A stretch of DNA of 13,382 nucleotides from an uncultured Campylobacter sp. (lineage in GTDB: Bacteria > Campylobacterota > Campylobacteria > Campylobacterales > Campylobacteraceae): NCBI GenBank assembly GCA_900772495.1, contig CAAHEJ010000053.1:1-13382 (forward strand), read 5' to 3'. The first letter of the stretch is position 1; the number at the start of each line of letters is the position of its first letter. This document shows positions 1 to 6,839 of this stretch, piece after piece. A program made the position numbers and the translations under genes. The notes beneath the pieces are model-generated. The model did not search any database, was not told the origin of the DNA, and worked only from the letters and a program-made list of their open reading frames with translations.

Positions 1-892
1 CAGGGTTTAGCACCGCGCCTTCCTCGTAAAAAATTTTCATCGACGACATCATATTCAGCATTCTATTTTCAGCTAAATTTATATAATCCTGCAAGGCTTT
101 AACCGAGCGAAAAAGCCCATACCATTGATTTTTAGTATCAACTTGATATTTGCAAACGACAAAGGGGTGTTCGCGCGTTTTAAAAGGTGCAGGCTCATAG
201 CTTAAAAAGTCGCTGTTGTCGTTGTTCCAGCAGTAACGCGAAAAGGCTTCATAAGCCTCGCCGTTTTCATCGATAAAACTTTCTTTTATCCAAGTTTCGA
301 TGATAACCACGCGTTCATCGAATTGTTCGCTCGTTTGAGGGCGCACTTCCTTGCCAAAAATGAAATTTGCTTCATCGACATTCATATTTACAAGCTTGTG
401 AAAACGCCTTGCGTCCTTTGCGTTTTGCATTACGCTGTGTTTGTCGATGATAAAGCTATTAGCGGGCAAAGATTTAATGCTAATGTGATAATCCCCCTCT
501 TTGTCATTCTCCGCCCAAATTTCCATAACAGCCATTCCTAAAATCAACTCTTTGTCGCGTTTTACTATCTCGCTGTCAAAGTCCTCTTGCTGTGAAAACA
601 CTTTAAGCAAATCATTTAAAAGCGTGGCAAGTGCCTTGTCTTGCTCTTGCCTACCGCTTAATTTCATCTCTTGTATGCTCTCGCTTTTATAACCCATTAT
701 TTTATCCACTATCACCTTATAAATGTTTTCGGTTATAGGAATTTGCCCGCGTGCCTTTAAGCCCGCTTCGACATCTCGCGGTAGCTGCGTGCCGTGATAG
801 TAGCGTTTAGCTTGTTCGTATTCCCTTATACTCGCGGCGGCGGCTTCGTTGTCGATTTTAAAAAGCTGCTGAATTTCAGTGAAACTTTTCAT
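1..892 (-). CDS. Portal protein, P22/N4-like (C-terminus beyond window)
   Basis: The ATG is at 892-890 and is preceded by AAAAAAGG with a short A-rich spacer. The frame stays open to the left edge, giving 297 residues and no stop. Portal proteins form the dodecameric ring through which DNA enters and leaves the head. The N-terminus has the usual helical start (IREYEQAKRYYHG), an 'ITENIYKVIVDKIMGY' stretch like the 'N.i...v..v.G' motif of P22-type portals, and a middle segment 'GMAVMEIWAEND' followed by 'IKSLPANSFIID'. Near residue 260, 'WYGLFRSVKALQDYINLAENRMLNMM' (shortened: WYGLFR, LQDYINLAENRM) matches the region where these portals read 'n.pyG..r.lk..Q..iN..'. Family recognition is from memory of these patterns. 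The first 17 bases overlap the end of the preceding lipoprotein-like gene, so translation is probably coupled. Known family members are roughly 600-750 residues, so less than half is visible. Confidence 0.82.
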   Translation of the reverse strand, partial: MKSFTEIQQLFKIDNEAAAASIREYEQAKRYYHGTQLPRDVEAGLKARGQIPITENIYKVIVDKIMGYKSESIQEMKLSGRQEQDKALATLLNDLLKVFSQQEDFDSEIVKRDKELILGMAVMEIWAENDKEGDYHISIKSLPANSFIIDKHSVMQNAKDARRFHKLVNMNVDEANFIFGKEVRPQTSEQFDERVVIIETWIKESFIDENGEAYEAFSRYCWNNDNSDFLSYEPAPFKTREHPFVVCKYQVDTKNQWYGLFRSVKALQDYINLAENRMLNMMSSMKIFYEEGAVLNP

Positions 893-1127
893 TTTTTGCC
901 TTTTTTATGATAGAGCCTGCGGGCAAATTTATAGGGCATTTGACCCAAAAGCCATTTTCGCTTAAACACATAGTTGCACTTCGTGGAGCGCAAGCACTCA
1001 AAGCGATGATAAGCCAAAGCATAATCAAAGCTATAATCAAGCTCGTAAAAAGCATTTTTAGCACTTGCCCCGTTGTTTTTAGCCTTTTATGCGTGTAAAA
1101 GTCCCTTGTTTGCTTAAAAAAACTCAT
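876..1127 (-). CDS. Small membrane/lipoprotein-like protein, candidate outer-membrane spanin
   Basis: An 83-residue protein. It has a basic N-terminal stretch (1-24), a strong hydrophobic segment (about 25-44) and then the sequence LSAC with Cys46, which fits a lipobox. About 37 residues follow, with two more Cys and a basic end. The start overlaps the endolysin stop (ATGA) and has AAGGTGG upstream, so I prefer it to the internal Met25, although Met25 would give a tidier 22-residue signal peptide. The place directly after the endolysin is where phages often keep an Rz1-type outer-membrane lipoprotein, which helps disrupt the outer membrane during lysis. That role is inferred from position and topology. 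Unlike Rz1 it is not proline-rich. It could equally be a plain inner-membrane protein. The 3' end overlaps the portal start by 17 bases. Confidence 0.7.
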   Translation of the reverse strand: MSFFKQTRDFYTHKRLKTTGQVLKMLFTSLIIALIMLWLIIALSACAPRSATMCLSENGFWVKCPINLPAGSIIKKAKNEKFH

Positions 1128-1513
1128 TTATACACCCACCTTGCTTTTTTGCCCCGCGTATCCAAATGCACAAAACCTTGAAATTCGCTGTTTGGATTAT
1201 GCTTTATCGCAAGTCCTATTTTATCGGCTTGTGGCAGTTTTTCACAAAAGGCATAAACTTCTTTTGTTTTAACGCCTTTTATAGTAAAATCCACGCCGTC
1301 CCCAAAAGTGTGCCGCGATGAAGGCGCACCGCCCACTTTGGCGTTGTGAGCCTTACAACGATAACCACTTCTTATCATCAAAGGCGCGTTAAAATGCTCT
1401 CTTATCTCGCACAAAATGTCGATGAGCGCGTCAGGCGGCATTTTGGGCGGCAGCTCGCATTTGCCGCATTTGCATTTGAATTCACTTTCTTTAAAATACT
1501 TGTTTTCTTTCAT
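1124..1513 (-). CDS. Peptidase M15 family endolysin
   Basis: A 129-residue zinc peptidase of the M15 (D-Ala-D-Ala carboxypeptidase-like, M15_3) type, which cleaves peptidoglycan stem peptides. The characteristic motif SGYRCKAHN...VGGAPSSRHTFGDGVDF is present at residues 49-76, and FVHLDTRGKKARW at 114-126. Expected zinc ligands are His68, Asp75 and His116, with Asp118 near the active site. An N-terminal cluster of Cys14, Cys16 and Cys19 (F-K-C-K-C-G-K-C) is commonly seen in this subfamily. There is no signal peptide, so release to the periplasm needs a holin, which fits the holin-like gene about 0.9 kb upstream. The start has AAGGGG 6 bases upstream. The stop overlaps the next gene by ATGA. 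As a virion-associated or host-type M15 protein it would look the same; the lysis setting favours an endolysin. Confidence 0.88.
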   Translation of the reverse strand: MKENKYFKESEFKCKCGKCELPPKMPPDALIDILCEIREHFNAPLMIRSGYRCKAHNAKVGGAPSSRHTFGDGVDFTIKGVKTKEVYAFCEKLPQADKIGLAIKHNPNSEFQGFVHLDTRGKKARWVYK

Positions 1514-1522
1514 CTTTTCCCC

Positions 1523-2122
1523 TTAAACGCGCACAAAAGGCGCAGTAAATGCCGTTTGCGTTCGGCGAGCGTTGAGTAAGCTTGTGATTTTGCTTTTCTC
1601 ATCAGCGACAATTTTGTAAAAATAATCAAGCCTTTGAGTGTTGTCAGGGCTTACTTGCACGCGCAAAATATCTACAAAAACGCTCATCACCAGCAAATTT
1701 GTAAATTCATCGCCCAAAGTAAGCTCATCATCGTTTTTTGTTAAAAAGGCTTTTTTCACGCCCCAAAGCTCTAAATTTCCACTCACTGCCTTTGAAAAAG
1801 CGTATGTTTTAGGGGCTTTTTCATAAAAATAAAGTGCGCCCGTGTTTTTGTGCTTTATGGCAAAAGAAAGGCTCATTATGTTTAAAGCCGCGTTGTTTAA
1901 ATAAGCACAAATAAGCTTATTTATCTCAAAATCAAGCTCGACTTCATCGGCGTTTTCAAGCTCTTTTTTAAACACAGCTATATTAAGCTCAAACTCGCTT
2001 AAAAGTGCGTTTTGGTGTAGCTCGATTAAATGCCTTAAAAACTCATCGCTGCTTGTTCCTATGACAAGCGGCGTTTCCTTTGTGCGCGTGTTTATGTGCG
2101 CGATTATGTCTGAAACTTTCAT
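1523..2122 (-). CDS. Helical phage protein of unknown function, possible head-tail adaptor
   Basis: A 199-residue, largely alpha-helical soluble protein with no membrane segment. I do not recognise the family. The ATG overlaps the upstream stop (ATGA) and has a good AAGGAG site 8 bases before it, so the start is well supported. Its size, helical N-terminal half (FLRHLIELHQNALLSEFEL) and C-terminal helix with a loose tail (SLLNARRTQTAFTAPFVRV) recall head-tail adaptor or neck proteins that dock beneath podovirus portals. The portal gene lies three genes downstream. This is inference from size, fold impression and context, not from a motif. It sits between lysis genes, so a lysis-related role cannot be excluded. 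Confidence 0.8.
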   Translation of the reverse strand: MKVSDIIAHINTRTKETPLVIGTSSDEFLRHLIELHQNALLSEFELNIAVFKKELENADEVELDFEINKLICAYLNNAALNIMSLSFAIKHKNTGALYFYEKAPKTYAFSKAVSGNLELWGVKKAFLTKNDDELTLGDEFTNLLVMSVFVDILRVQVSPDNTQRLDYFYKIVADEKSKITSLLNARRTQTAFTAPFVRV

Positions 2123-2379
2123 TTTTCTAACTCCTTATCATTGTCTTTCTCATCGCTTTCGTTGTTTTCTATATTTACAGCTTTGTTCGCTTCGTATAAA
2201 TCATCTGTGATTTTTGTCAATTCATAATCACTTAAATTAAGATGCACTGCCGCAAGCTCTCTTAAAATTTGATTGTCAAGGTAAAATTTCACATTTAGCC
2301 CGATTGAAAAAACACAAACAAACACAAATAAAAGGCTAAAAAAGTGCAAAATATCCTTTTCGCAAAAACATTTTTTCAT
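2119..2379 (-). CDS. Small N-terminal-anchored membrane protein, candidate inner-membrane spanin
   Basis: An 86-residue protein with a short Cys-containing N-terminus, one hydrophobic segment (about 12-32) and a charged, helix-prone tail ending in an Asp/Glu/Lys-rich stretch. That is the layout of i-spanins (Rz): a signal anchor followed by a periplasmic helix. It is shorter than most of them. Its ATG shares a base with the holin stop (TAATG) and its stop overlaps the next start (ATGA), so it is translated as part of a coupled chain. A holin-associated or antiholin role is the main alternative. The gene is well supported by the overlaps; the spanin call is inference. Confidence 0.78.
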   Translation of the reverse strand: MKKCFCEKDILHFFSLLFVFVCVFSIGLNVKFYLDNQILRELAAVHLNLSDYELTKITDDLYEANKAVNIENNESDEKDNDKELEK

Positions 2380-2714
2380 TATCCGCCCCCTTTTTTAAGC
2401 GAAATGAGCTTGCTTAAAATGTCGATAATTCTATCGAAACCATAAAGTGCAACAGCCGCTGAAATGGCGATTTTCACAAGATAAGAAAACTCACTAAAAT
2501 GCGACAAAAGCGCAAAAATGATAAGACTTGTAATCGCGCTTGTCAAAATCACATCAACAGCCCGCCAAATCCTAGCTCGTTTAAAAGTTTGTTCATTGTC
2601 CTTTTTATCATCGGTTAAAAGCTCATTTTCGCCCCGCGCAAAACGCACGAAACCGCAAAAAAAGCCCATCAAAAACAAGGGCAAAATCTCTATCAAAATA
2701 ATGTTTAAATTCAT
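2379..2714 (-). CDS. Holin-like protein with three predicted membrane helices
   Basis: A 111-residue protein read from the ATG at 2714. This start overlaps the stop of the preceding 46-codon gene (ATGA) and has AAAGGA about 9 bases upstream. An upstream in-frame start would add 13 Arg/Gly-rich residues and is less likely. Hydrophobic segments lie at about 4-24, 54-71 and 76-93, separated by a charged loop (28-50, Asp/Lys rich), and the C-terminus is basic (SLKKGGG). Size, topology and a place upstream of an M15 endolysin fit a phage holin that opens the inner membrane to release the endolysin. The general layout resembles the LydA-type holin families, but I cannot assign one. The stop is fused with the next start as TAATG. 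Confidence 0.78.
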   Translation of the reverse strand: MNLNIILIEILPLFLMGFFCGFVRFARGENELLTDDKKDNEQTFKRARIWRAVDVILTSAITSLIIFALLSHFSEFSYLVKIAISAAVALYGFDRIIDILSKLISLKKGGG

Positions 2715-2851
2715 CTCGCGCCGTCCTTTCGCGCCAGCTCGCCCAAAAGGCAAAGTTGAGCTAAAAAGCCCACTTTGTCGCTTTCTTTCAGCTCGCTTTC
2801 GTGTCTTTTAAAATAACAAAACCAAAATTCAAAAACTTTTTTAGCTCTCAT
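2711..2851 (-). CDS. Small 46-residue protein between membrane-protein genes
   Basis: This short gene starts MRAKKVFEFWFCYFKRHE and ends LARKDGAR. Its ATG (2851-2849) overlaps the stop of the 90-residue gene as ATGA, and its TGA (2713-2711) overlaps the holin ATG as ATGA. An exact fit at both ends, in a run of genes joined by the same overlaps, is good evidence that it is translated. It is basic and aromatic at the N-terminus and amphipathic later (GFLAQLCLLGELARK). There is no clear membrane span. I do not recognise a family. A regulator of the holin or a small lysis factor would fit the position but is only a guess. Confidence 0.68.
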   Translation of the reverse strand: MRAKKVFEFWFCYFKRHESELKESDKVGFLAQLCLLGELARKDGAR

Positions 2852-3120
2852 AAAAAAGCCACCTTAACCAAAGCAGCACTCGTCATCGTGCAGCTAAAAA
2901 TGATAAAAGCCCAAAGCAAGCGGTTGATGATGAAAAACACCTTTTTAGTGCAAGTGTGCTTAAATTCGCAGTGATATTTGCCGATTAAAAACCAGCGAAA
3001 CAAAAACACATAATATTTTAGCCCGTGTCTTTGCCCGCGCTTAAAAACAGCCCTTAAACCCAAAAAGCACTCACTAAAAAACGCTTTTAAATCCGCTAAA
3101 CACTCTTTCGCTTTTCGCAT
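2848..3120 (-). CDS. Small membrane protein of unknown function
   Basis: A 90-residue basic protein with one clear C-terminal hydrophobic segment (about 65-88, FFIINRLLWAFIIFSC...) and a weaker aromatic one near 37-47. The ribosome site is poor. The start lies 12 bases after the upstream stop, so it may depend on coupled translation. The stop overlaps the next small gene (ATGA). The position at the head of the lysis chain suggests an accessory lysis or membrane function. No family recognised. Confidence 0.7.
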   Translation of the reverse strand: MRKAKECLADLKAFFSECFLGLRAVFKRGQRHGLKYYVFLFRWFLIGKYHCEFKHTCTKKVFFIINRLLWAFIIFSCTMTSAALVKVAFL

Positions 3121-3132
3121 TTTCGCCCATTT

Positions 3133-3852
3133 TTAAATGATAAGCACAGGCACGATGGCAGTTACCGAGCTACCATCATTTGTCCAAATGCGACAAACAT
3201 TCACATCGCCGTTTTTAGCGTTGCTTGGCGCGGTGTAAGTAAATCGCATTCTCGCATCGCCATAAGGTTGAGATTTAAAGCGACAAGTTCCGCGTGAGTG
3301 TTTATCCATACCGCCATAAATCGTGCCTCCCCACGACATTCTTATATCAAAATCAACGCTTTGCCCTGCATTGCAGGTTATAAAAGGCTCATCAAAAGCC
3401 TTGTTTATCGCATTCACTGCATTTGTAGGCGTTTTTGTTGATAACCACGCTGTTATTTTGTAAGATATGCTTAAAACTCGCTGTGTATTGGGCTTTGTCG
3501 TTATTTTAAGCGTGATTTCTCTGTAAGAATTGTCGATGTTTCGTATCGCCCAAAGATTGTTTTCATCGATTTTTAGCTCGCAAGAGCTATCATCGCAAGT
3601 AACTTCTACTTCATCAGCACTCATTTTAAGACTTCGCCAGCTGCCGTCAAAATTTGTGTAAATGTTGCAAAAAGGCAGCACAGCCCATTTTTCTTTGTCA
3701 AAATAAAATTTTTCAAAAAACACTCTTTTGGCATTTTGCAACTGCTCTTTGACATTTTCAAAATCAGCTTCTATTTGTTCTAAAAAATCCGTGAGCGTTT
3801 TTTCTATTTTTGAAAGCTCTTTTATGGTAGGGTAGATAAGTTTTTGTGGCAT
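3133..3852 (-). CDS. Virion-associated protein with coiled-coil start and beta-rich C-terminus
   Basis: A 239-residue protein. Residues 10-50 form a predicted coiled coil (ELSKIEKTLTDFLEQIEADF), and the rest is beta-rich. The final 80 residues, with FTYTAPSNAKNGDVNVCRIW and a closing run of valine and isoleucine, read like an Ig-like or similar beta-sandwich end. This build fits a head fibre, neck whisker or decoration protein, a role inferred from shape and location among head genes. The start has the AAAGGATAAAAA site shared with other virion genes here and lies 11 bases after the upstream stop, so the pair is probably co-translated. No family assigned. Confidence 0.8.
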   Translation of the reverse strand: MPQKLIYPTIKELSKIEKTLTDFLEQIEADFENVKEQLQNAKRVFFEKFYFDKEKWAVLPFCNIYTNFDGSWRSLKMSADEVEVTCDDSSCELKIDENNLWAIRNIDNSYREITLKITTKPNTQRVLSISYKITAWLSTKTPTNAVNAINKAFDEPFITCNAGQSVDFDIRMSWGGTIYGGMDKHSRGTCRFKSQPYGDARMRFTYTAPSNAKNGDVNVCRIWTNDGSSVTAIVPVLII

Positions 3853-3863
3853 TTTTTATCCTT

Positions 3864-4388
3864 TCATCTTACTTGATAAGCCTTAAAAATAGGCTCAGCT
3901 AATGCAAGTTTTTTCTCATAAAATTCAATTTGCGCTAAAACCTTGTAAGCTTCACTTAAATTTTCAAGCTCTTTAACCAAACAAAGCGCAAAAACACTGC
4001 TTGCGTTTTGAAAACGAAGCTTTGACACTTCATAAACGCTCAATCTCTCATCAAGCAAACTTTTCACAAGCTCGCCCGCCTTGTCTTTTAAATTTGCGTT
4101 AAATTGCTCATTTTCAAGCTGTTTGCTGAAACTCTCATCAACTTTTAATTTAAGCTCATCGCTTAAAGCGGCTTTGTTTTGTGTGTTTTGTGTTAAAATT
4201 TGCTCGCTCAATTCAGTGTTTAACTCGTTTTTTAACTCGCTTTTAACTTGCGCTAAATTCTCATCAACGACACTTTTCACGCTTTCGTTTATGTTTTGTG
4301 CTTGCAAGGCTTTGATTTCATTTAAAGCCTTGTCAAACTCGCTTTTTATGCGCTCAAATTCGTTTAATTTCTCGCTCAAACTTGGCAT
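3864..4388 (-). CDS. Coiled-coil phage protein of unknown function
   Basis: A 174-residue protein rich in Glu, Lys, Leu, Asn and Gln and almost entirely helical (SEKLNEFERIKSEFDKALNE and similar heptads through about residue 115), with no membrane segment. The ATG at 4388 has GAAAGG upstream. A longer reading would need a TTG at 4466 and add a hydrophobic, basic stretch overlapping an intergenic hairpin region, so I reject it. Such proteins in phage structural clusters are often fibre-anchoring, tape-like or chaperone proteins. The beta-rich protein encoded right after it may be its partner. Function unknown. Confidence 0.78.
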   Translation of the reverse strand: MPSLSEKLNEFERIKSEFDKALNEIKALQAQNINESVKSVVDENLAQVKSELKNELNTELSEQILTQNTQNKAALSDELKLKVDESFSKQLENEQFNANLKDKAGELVKSLLDERLSVYEVSKLRFQNASSVFALCLVKELENLSEAYKVLAQIEFYEKKLALAEPIFKAYQVR

Positions 4389-4417
4389 TTTAAACCTTTC
4401 TTTTTTACGCTTTTTAA

Positions 4418-4463
4418 AGGTGGGTAAAAGGAGACCGATGAAAAGTCCAGCAAAACCCCACCT
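4418..4463. repeat. 7-bp inverted repeat upstream of the coiled-coil gene
   Basis: AGGTGGG at 4418-4424 and CCCACCT at 4457-4463 are perfect inverted arms separated by 32 bases. They lie 30 bases upstream of the coiled-coil protein's start. A stem could form in the leader RNA, but the loop is long and there is no U-run. Confidence 0.35.
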
Positions 4464-4485
4464 CAAAAAAGCGTAACTTCAAAAG

Positions 4486-4518
4486 AGCGCGGCGGCTTTT
4501 TAGCCGTAAAACCGCGCT
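4486..4518 (-). other. Nested hairpin A in the gap after the decoration gene
   Basis: On the plus strand the outer arms are AGCGCGG (4486-4492) and CCGCGCT (4512-4518). The inner arms are CGGCT (4493-4497) and AGCCG (4502-4506) with a TTTT loop, leaving a TAAAA bulge. The transcript side (minus) is followed by CTCTTTTGAAG, only a weak U-run, so this may slow or partly stop transcription, or mark RNA processing after the abundant capsid messages. A related structure lies at 7438-7462. Confidence 0.55.
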
Positions 4519-4536
4519 TGATTTTCTTAATCTCTC

Positions 4537-4556
4537 GGGCAAAGTCCCTTTTGCCC
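4537..4556 (-). other. 7-bp hairpin directly after the decoration gene
   Basis: GGGCAAA (4537-4543) and TTTGCCC (4550-4556) form a perfect stem with a 6-base loop, 10 bases past the stop of the decoration gene. No U-run follows on the minus strand, so it is more likely a 3'-end stabiliser or processing signal than an intrinsic terminator. Confidence 0.5.
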
Positions 4557-4565
4557 AAAGACTGA

Positions 4566-4931
4566 TTAAAACTCAGTCATTATCTCGGTAGGCAGCACAT
4601 AATCCACTCTCAAAGCGATTTTACCTTTCGCACAAGTGGCGTTTGCTTGGGCTGTAACCACGCTGTTGTCGTTTGTCATCGTAACGACTTCGCTTTGAAA
4701 ATTTTTCTTTGCTACATCAAGGGCTATGTCATTTAAAAATCGGCTGTCCTCATTGTTTAAGCCCACTTTTAAGGTTTTATTTGCCGCAGTGGCTTCTAAA
4801 ACCTCGACATTCACGCCCAAAATTTCAGCATTTGCAGGCAGCATAACCGCCTCTACCTTTTCCGTGCCGATTTCAGCTAGATTTATCACGGCTTTGACAA
4901 GGTATCGTTCAGGTTTAACTCGTTGTTTCAT
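4566..4931 (-). CDS. Probable capsid decoration (head) protein
   Basis: A 121-residue protein encoded just downstream of the major capsid gene, 47 bases from its stop, with the AAAGGATAAAAA site. It looks like an all-beta small domain: a 'VMLPANAEILGVNVEVLEA' stretch, then 'NKTLKVGLNN' and a final 'GKIALRVDYVLP'. This kind of sequence occurs in small head proteins next to capsid genes, which cement or decorate the shell. Place and size support that; I see no diagnostic motif. A head completion protein is the main alternative. Confidence 0.75.
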   Translation of the reverse strand: MKQRVKPERYLVKAVINLAEIGTEKVEAVMLPANAEILGVNVEVLEATAANKTLKVGLNNEDSRFLNDIALDVAKKNFQSEVVTMTNDNSVVTAQANATCAKGKIALRVDYVLPTEIMTEF

Positions 4932-4978
4932 TTTTTATCCTTTCGATTTTAAAAAAAGTGCGTTTTCACGCACTCAAC

Positions 4979-6160
4979 TCACTGCATACTTGAAAAAATG
5001 CCTATTACAGCATAATCAGTATCCGCATAAGCACTTAAAAGCCCGCTTGCGTGTGCCTCAAAACGCCCCTTGCTGATAGCAAGCAACTTATCCACGCCGC
5101 AGATGACTTTTCTGCCAGCATCGGCAGTTTCATCTATGTAAAATTCCGTTGTATCAGCCCCAGCCATAATCAGCGCACCAGCACCGATTAAGTAGCCGAT
5201 TGATACGGGTTGCGTTTTTGCGTAATTTGACGGCGCGACAATGTTTTTGAAATTTTCGGGGTTTATGTGCTTTTTAAACTCTTTATCGCTGATAGTTGAG
5301 TTAAGCATACCCGCGCTCATTGTCGTCCAAGTTCCCATATCGATGATAGGACAACCATCAATCATACCCGCAAAGCCTGTGAAAACGCGGTGATTTTCAC
5401 TTCGTGGGGCTGATTTTTGCATATCTTTCCATTCAGGGTCAGAGCGAAGCTGATGGATTTGATAGCTGTCAAGCAAAATCACATAGCTGTGGTGTTGCAA
5501 AGCAAGCCCAGCATCGTTTATCGTGCTTGATTTGATAGGCTTAATCGCAAAGGCATTTTTGCCGTCGTATTTTAGCCCTGTCTTTGCCATTAAAATAGCT
5601 CTTTGAATGGCTTTGACATTCATCACATCATCAGTAACGATTTTTTTGCTAGCATCTTTCACGCTCGCGCACGCTTTTGTGTCCTTAAAGCCGTTGTCCT
5701 TGTCGCAAACTACGCAGTTTGTTATGTCGTTTGCAAGGGCGGCGAAAAGGTTTCTATCGCGTCTATCCTCAATCCAAACTTTAAGGCTATCCGCACTTTC
5801 CTTGATGAAGTCTATATCATCGCGTGTTTGATACTTTTTAATCTCGCTTTTTACAGCATTACCAATCACGCGTGGCACGACAACTTGACTTAAAATTTCA
5901 AGATTGTCAATATTTGTGGCAAAGTCAGCATTACCGACAACGCCATCTCCCGTAAGAGCTGTTTTAAGGCGTGGGCTGTAAGGCTGTGCGCGTGGCGCGT
6001 TGTAAGTGCGTATGCCGCGATTTTCGCCCTTTCCCATTATCGCTGTGAATTTGCTCTCCTCCCAGCTCGCTTTTTCTATCTCGTGTCCTATTTGCACGCT
6101 GACATTTGGGTTATCTTTCCAACCGCTAATGTCAATTTTGTTTAAATCACTAAGTGGCAT
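4979..6160 (-). CDS. Major capsid protein, N4-gp56/DUF4043 type
   Basis: A 393-residue protein. Residues 225-275 carry the pattern typical of the N4 gp56-like (phage_capsid_3, formerly DUF4043) family: HSYVILLDSYQIHQLRSD, then EWKDMQKSA, then VFTGFAGMIDGCPIID. Earlier parts (DNLEILSQVVVPRVIGNAVK, then RDDID and EDRRDRNLFAALA) fit the N-terminal arm and spine helix of an HK97-fold shell protein. The gene has the best ribosome site in the window, as expected for the most abundant virion protein. It follows the scaffold gene after 21 bases and precedes a small head protein, the usual order for this module. No protease gene is seen, and the N-terminus does not suggest a long cleaved delta domain. 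Confidence 0.87.
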   Translation of the reverse strand: MPLSDLNKIDISGWKDNPNVSVQIGHEIEKASWEESKFTAIMGKGENRGIRTYNAPRAQPYSPRLKTALTGDGVVGNADFATNIDNLEILSQVVVPRVIGNAVKSEIKKYQTRDDIDFIKESADSLKVWIEDRRDRNLFAALANDITNCVVCDKDNGFKDTKACASVKDASKKIVTDDVMNVKAIQRAILMAKTGLKYDGKNAFAIKPIKSSTINDAGLALQHHSYVILLDSYQIHQLRSDPEWKDMQKSAPRSENHRVFTGFAGMIDGCPIIDMGTWTTMSAGMLNSTISDKEFKKHINPENFKNIVAPSNYAKTQPVSIGYLIGAGALIMAGADTTEFYIDETADAGRKVICGVDKLLAISKGRFEAHASGLLSAYADTDYAVIGIFSSMQ

Positions 6161-6166
6161 CTCAAA

Positions 6167-6174
6167 CCTCCTTT
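6167..6174 (-). promoter_or_regulatory. Strong Shine-Dalgarno site of the major capsid gene
   Basis: AAAGGAGG lies 6 bases before the ATG, the closest match to the anti-SD sequence among genes in this window. It fits high capsid output. Confidence 0.8.
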
Positions 6175-6181
6175 AAAGTTT

Positions 6182-6757
6182 TTATAGCCTTTGCATAGGC
6201 AGCTCACTCGCTGCACCTGTTTTTGTGTCGTTACTTGGCACTCCGTTTAGCTGTTTTGGCAACTTCTCTTTTTTATCGCCGTTTTGCTCGCCTTGTCCTT
6301 GATAAAGCGCGTAAAGTGCTTCAAAAAATTGCTCGGGCGGCAAATTTTGCAGCTCATTCACTTTTTTAGGCGGCAAATCCTCACTGAAAAAGCGAAAAAT
6401 CTCGTCAGTATTGACATCGGGGTGTTGTTGCTGAAAAGCCTGCAAAGCTTCATCGACAAGCGACATTTGCTGTTTTTGGCTTATGCTCGCATTCAGCTCA
6501 TCTGCCCTTGCTGCCTTTGTGCCGATATTTTCATCGTAAAAGACATTTTGCATTTCTTGGAATTTATCCGCAAAAGCCTTTTTGTCCTCAAAATAAAGCT
6601 CGTCAAGTTCAGCAGGACAATTTTGCGCAAAATGCTCGCTAAAATTTGCTTCGATATTTGCGCGGTTTTGTTCAAGCTCTGCATTTAAAGCATCTAACTC
6701 GCCTTGTTCTGCGCTTGTGTCATAAGGACTTACTGCGTTTTCTAAATTTTCAGGCAT
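6182..6757 (-). CDS. Probable capsid scaffolding protein
   Basis: A 191-residue acidic, highly charged protein, helix-rich and Gln/Glu-rich (ELDALNAELEQNRANIEANF, DEALQAFQQQHPDVNTDEIF), with a flexible Lys/Asn C-terminal part. Its place is immediately before the major capsid gene. This is how scaffolding proteins look: coiled, acidic and poorly conserved, guiding shell assembly and then leaving. The start is the ATG at 6757, with AAAGGAG at 6763-6769. An upstream ATG in the same frame would add 10 residues that read straight through this ribosome site, so I do not use it. No protease motif is visible. Confidence 0.78.
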   Translation of the reverse strand: MPENLENAVSPYDTSAEQGELDALNAELEQNRANIEANFSEHFAQNCPAELDELYFEDKKAFADKFQEMQNVFYDENIGTKAARADELNASISQKQQMSLVDEALQAFQQQHPDVNTDEIFRFFSEDLPPKKVNELQNLPPEQFFEALYALYQGQGEQNGDKKEKLPKQLNGVPSNDTKTGAASELPMQRL

Positions 6758-6807
6758 TTGTTCTCCTTTCATAAAATTTGCTCGCATTTTAAAAAATTTT
6801 CAAATTC

Positions 6808-6825
6808 AAAAAAAGGATTAAAAAA
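6808..6825. repeat. 18-bp AT-rich direct repeat, copy 1
   Basis: AAAAAAAGGATTAAAAAA occurs here, in the gap before the scaffold gene, and again at 10289-10306 before the fibre gene. On the transcribed strand it is a T-tract flanking AATCC. It may be shared intergenic regulatory sequence or chance in AT-rich DNA. Confidence 0.4.
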
Positions 6826-6839
6826 TTTTTTTGCGATTT

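Noticed and set aside
4389..4466. N-terminal extension of the coiled-coil protein from a TTG
   Set aside because: The internal ATG at 4388 has a proper ribosome site; the extension has no site and is unlike the rest of the protein.
4430..4476. Plus-strand 12-codon frame (starts MKSPAK) with GGAG before its ATG
   Set aside because: Very short, on the strand without other genes, no promoter upstream, and it lies inside a leader region with inverted repeats. Probably chance.
4463..4558. Minus-strand 31-codon TTG frame (FAREIKKIKRGFTAKKPP) in the gap after the decoration gene
   Set aside because: Composition looks coding-like, but there is no ATG or ribosome site and it overlaps both hairpins.
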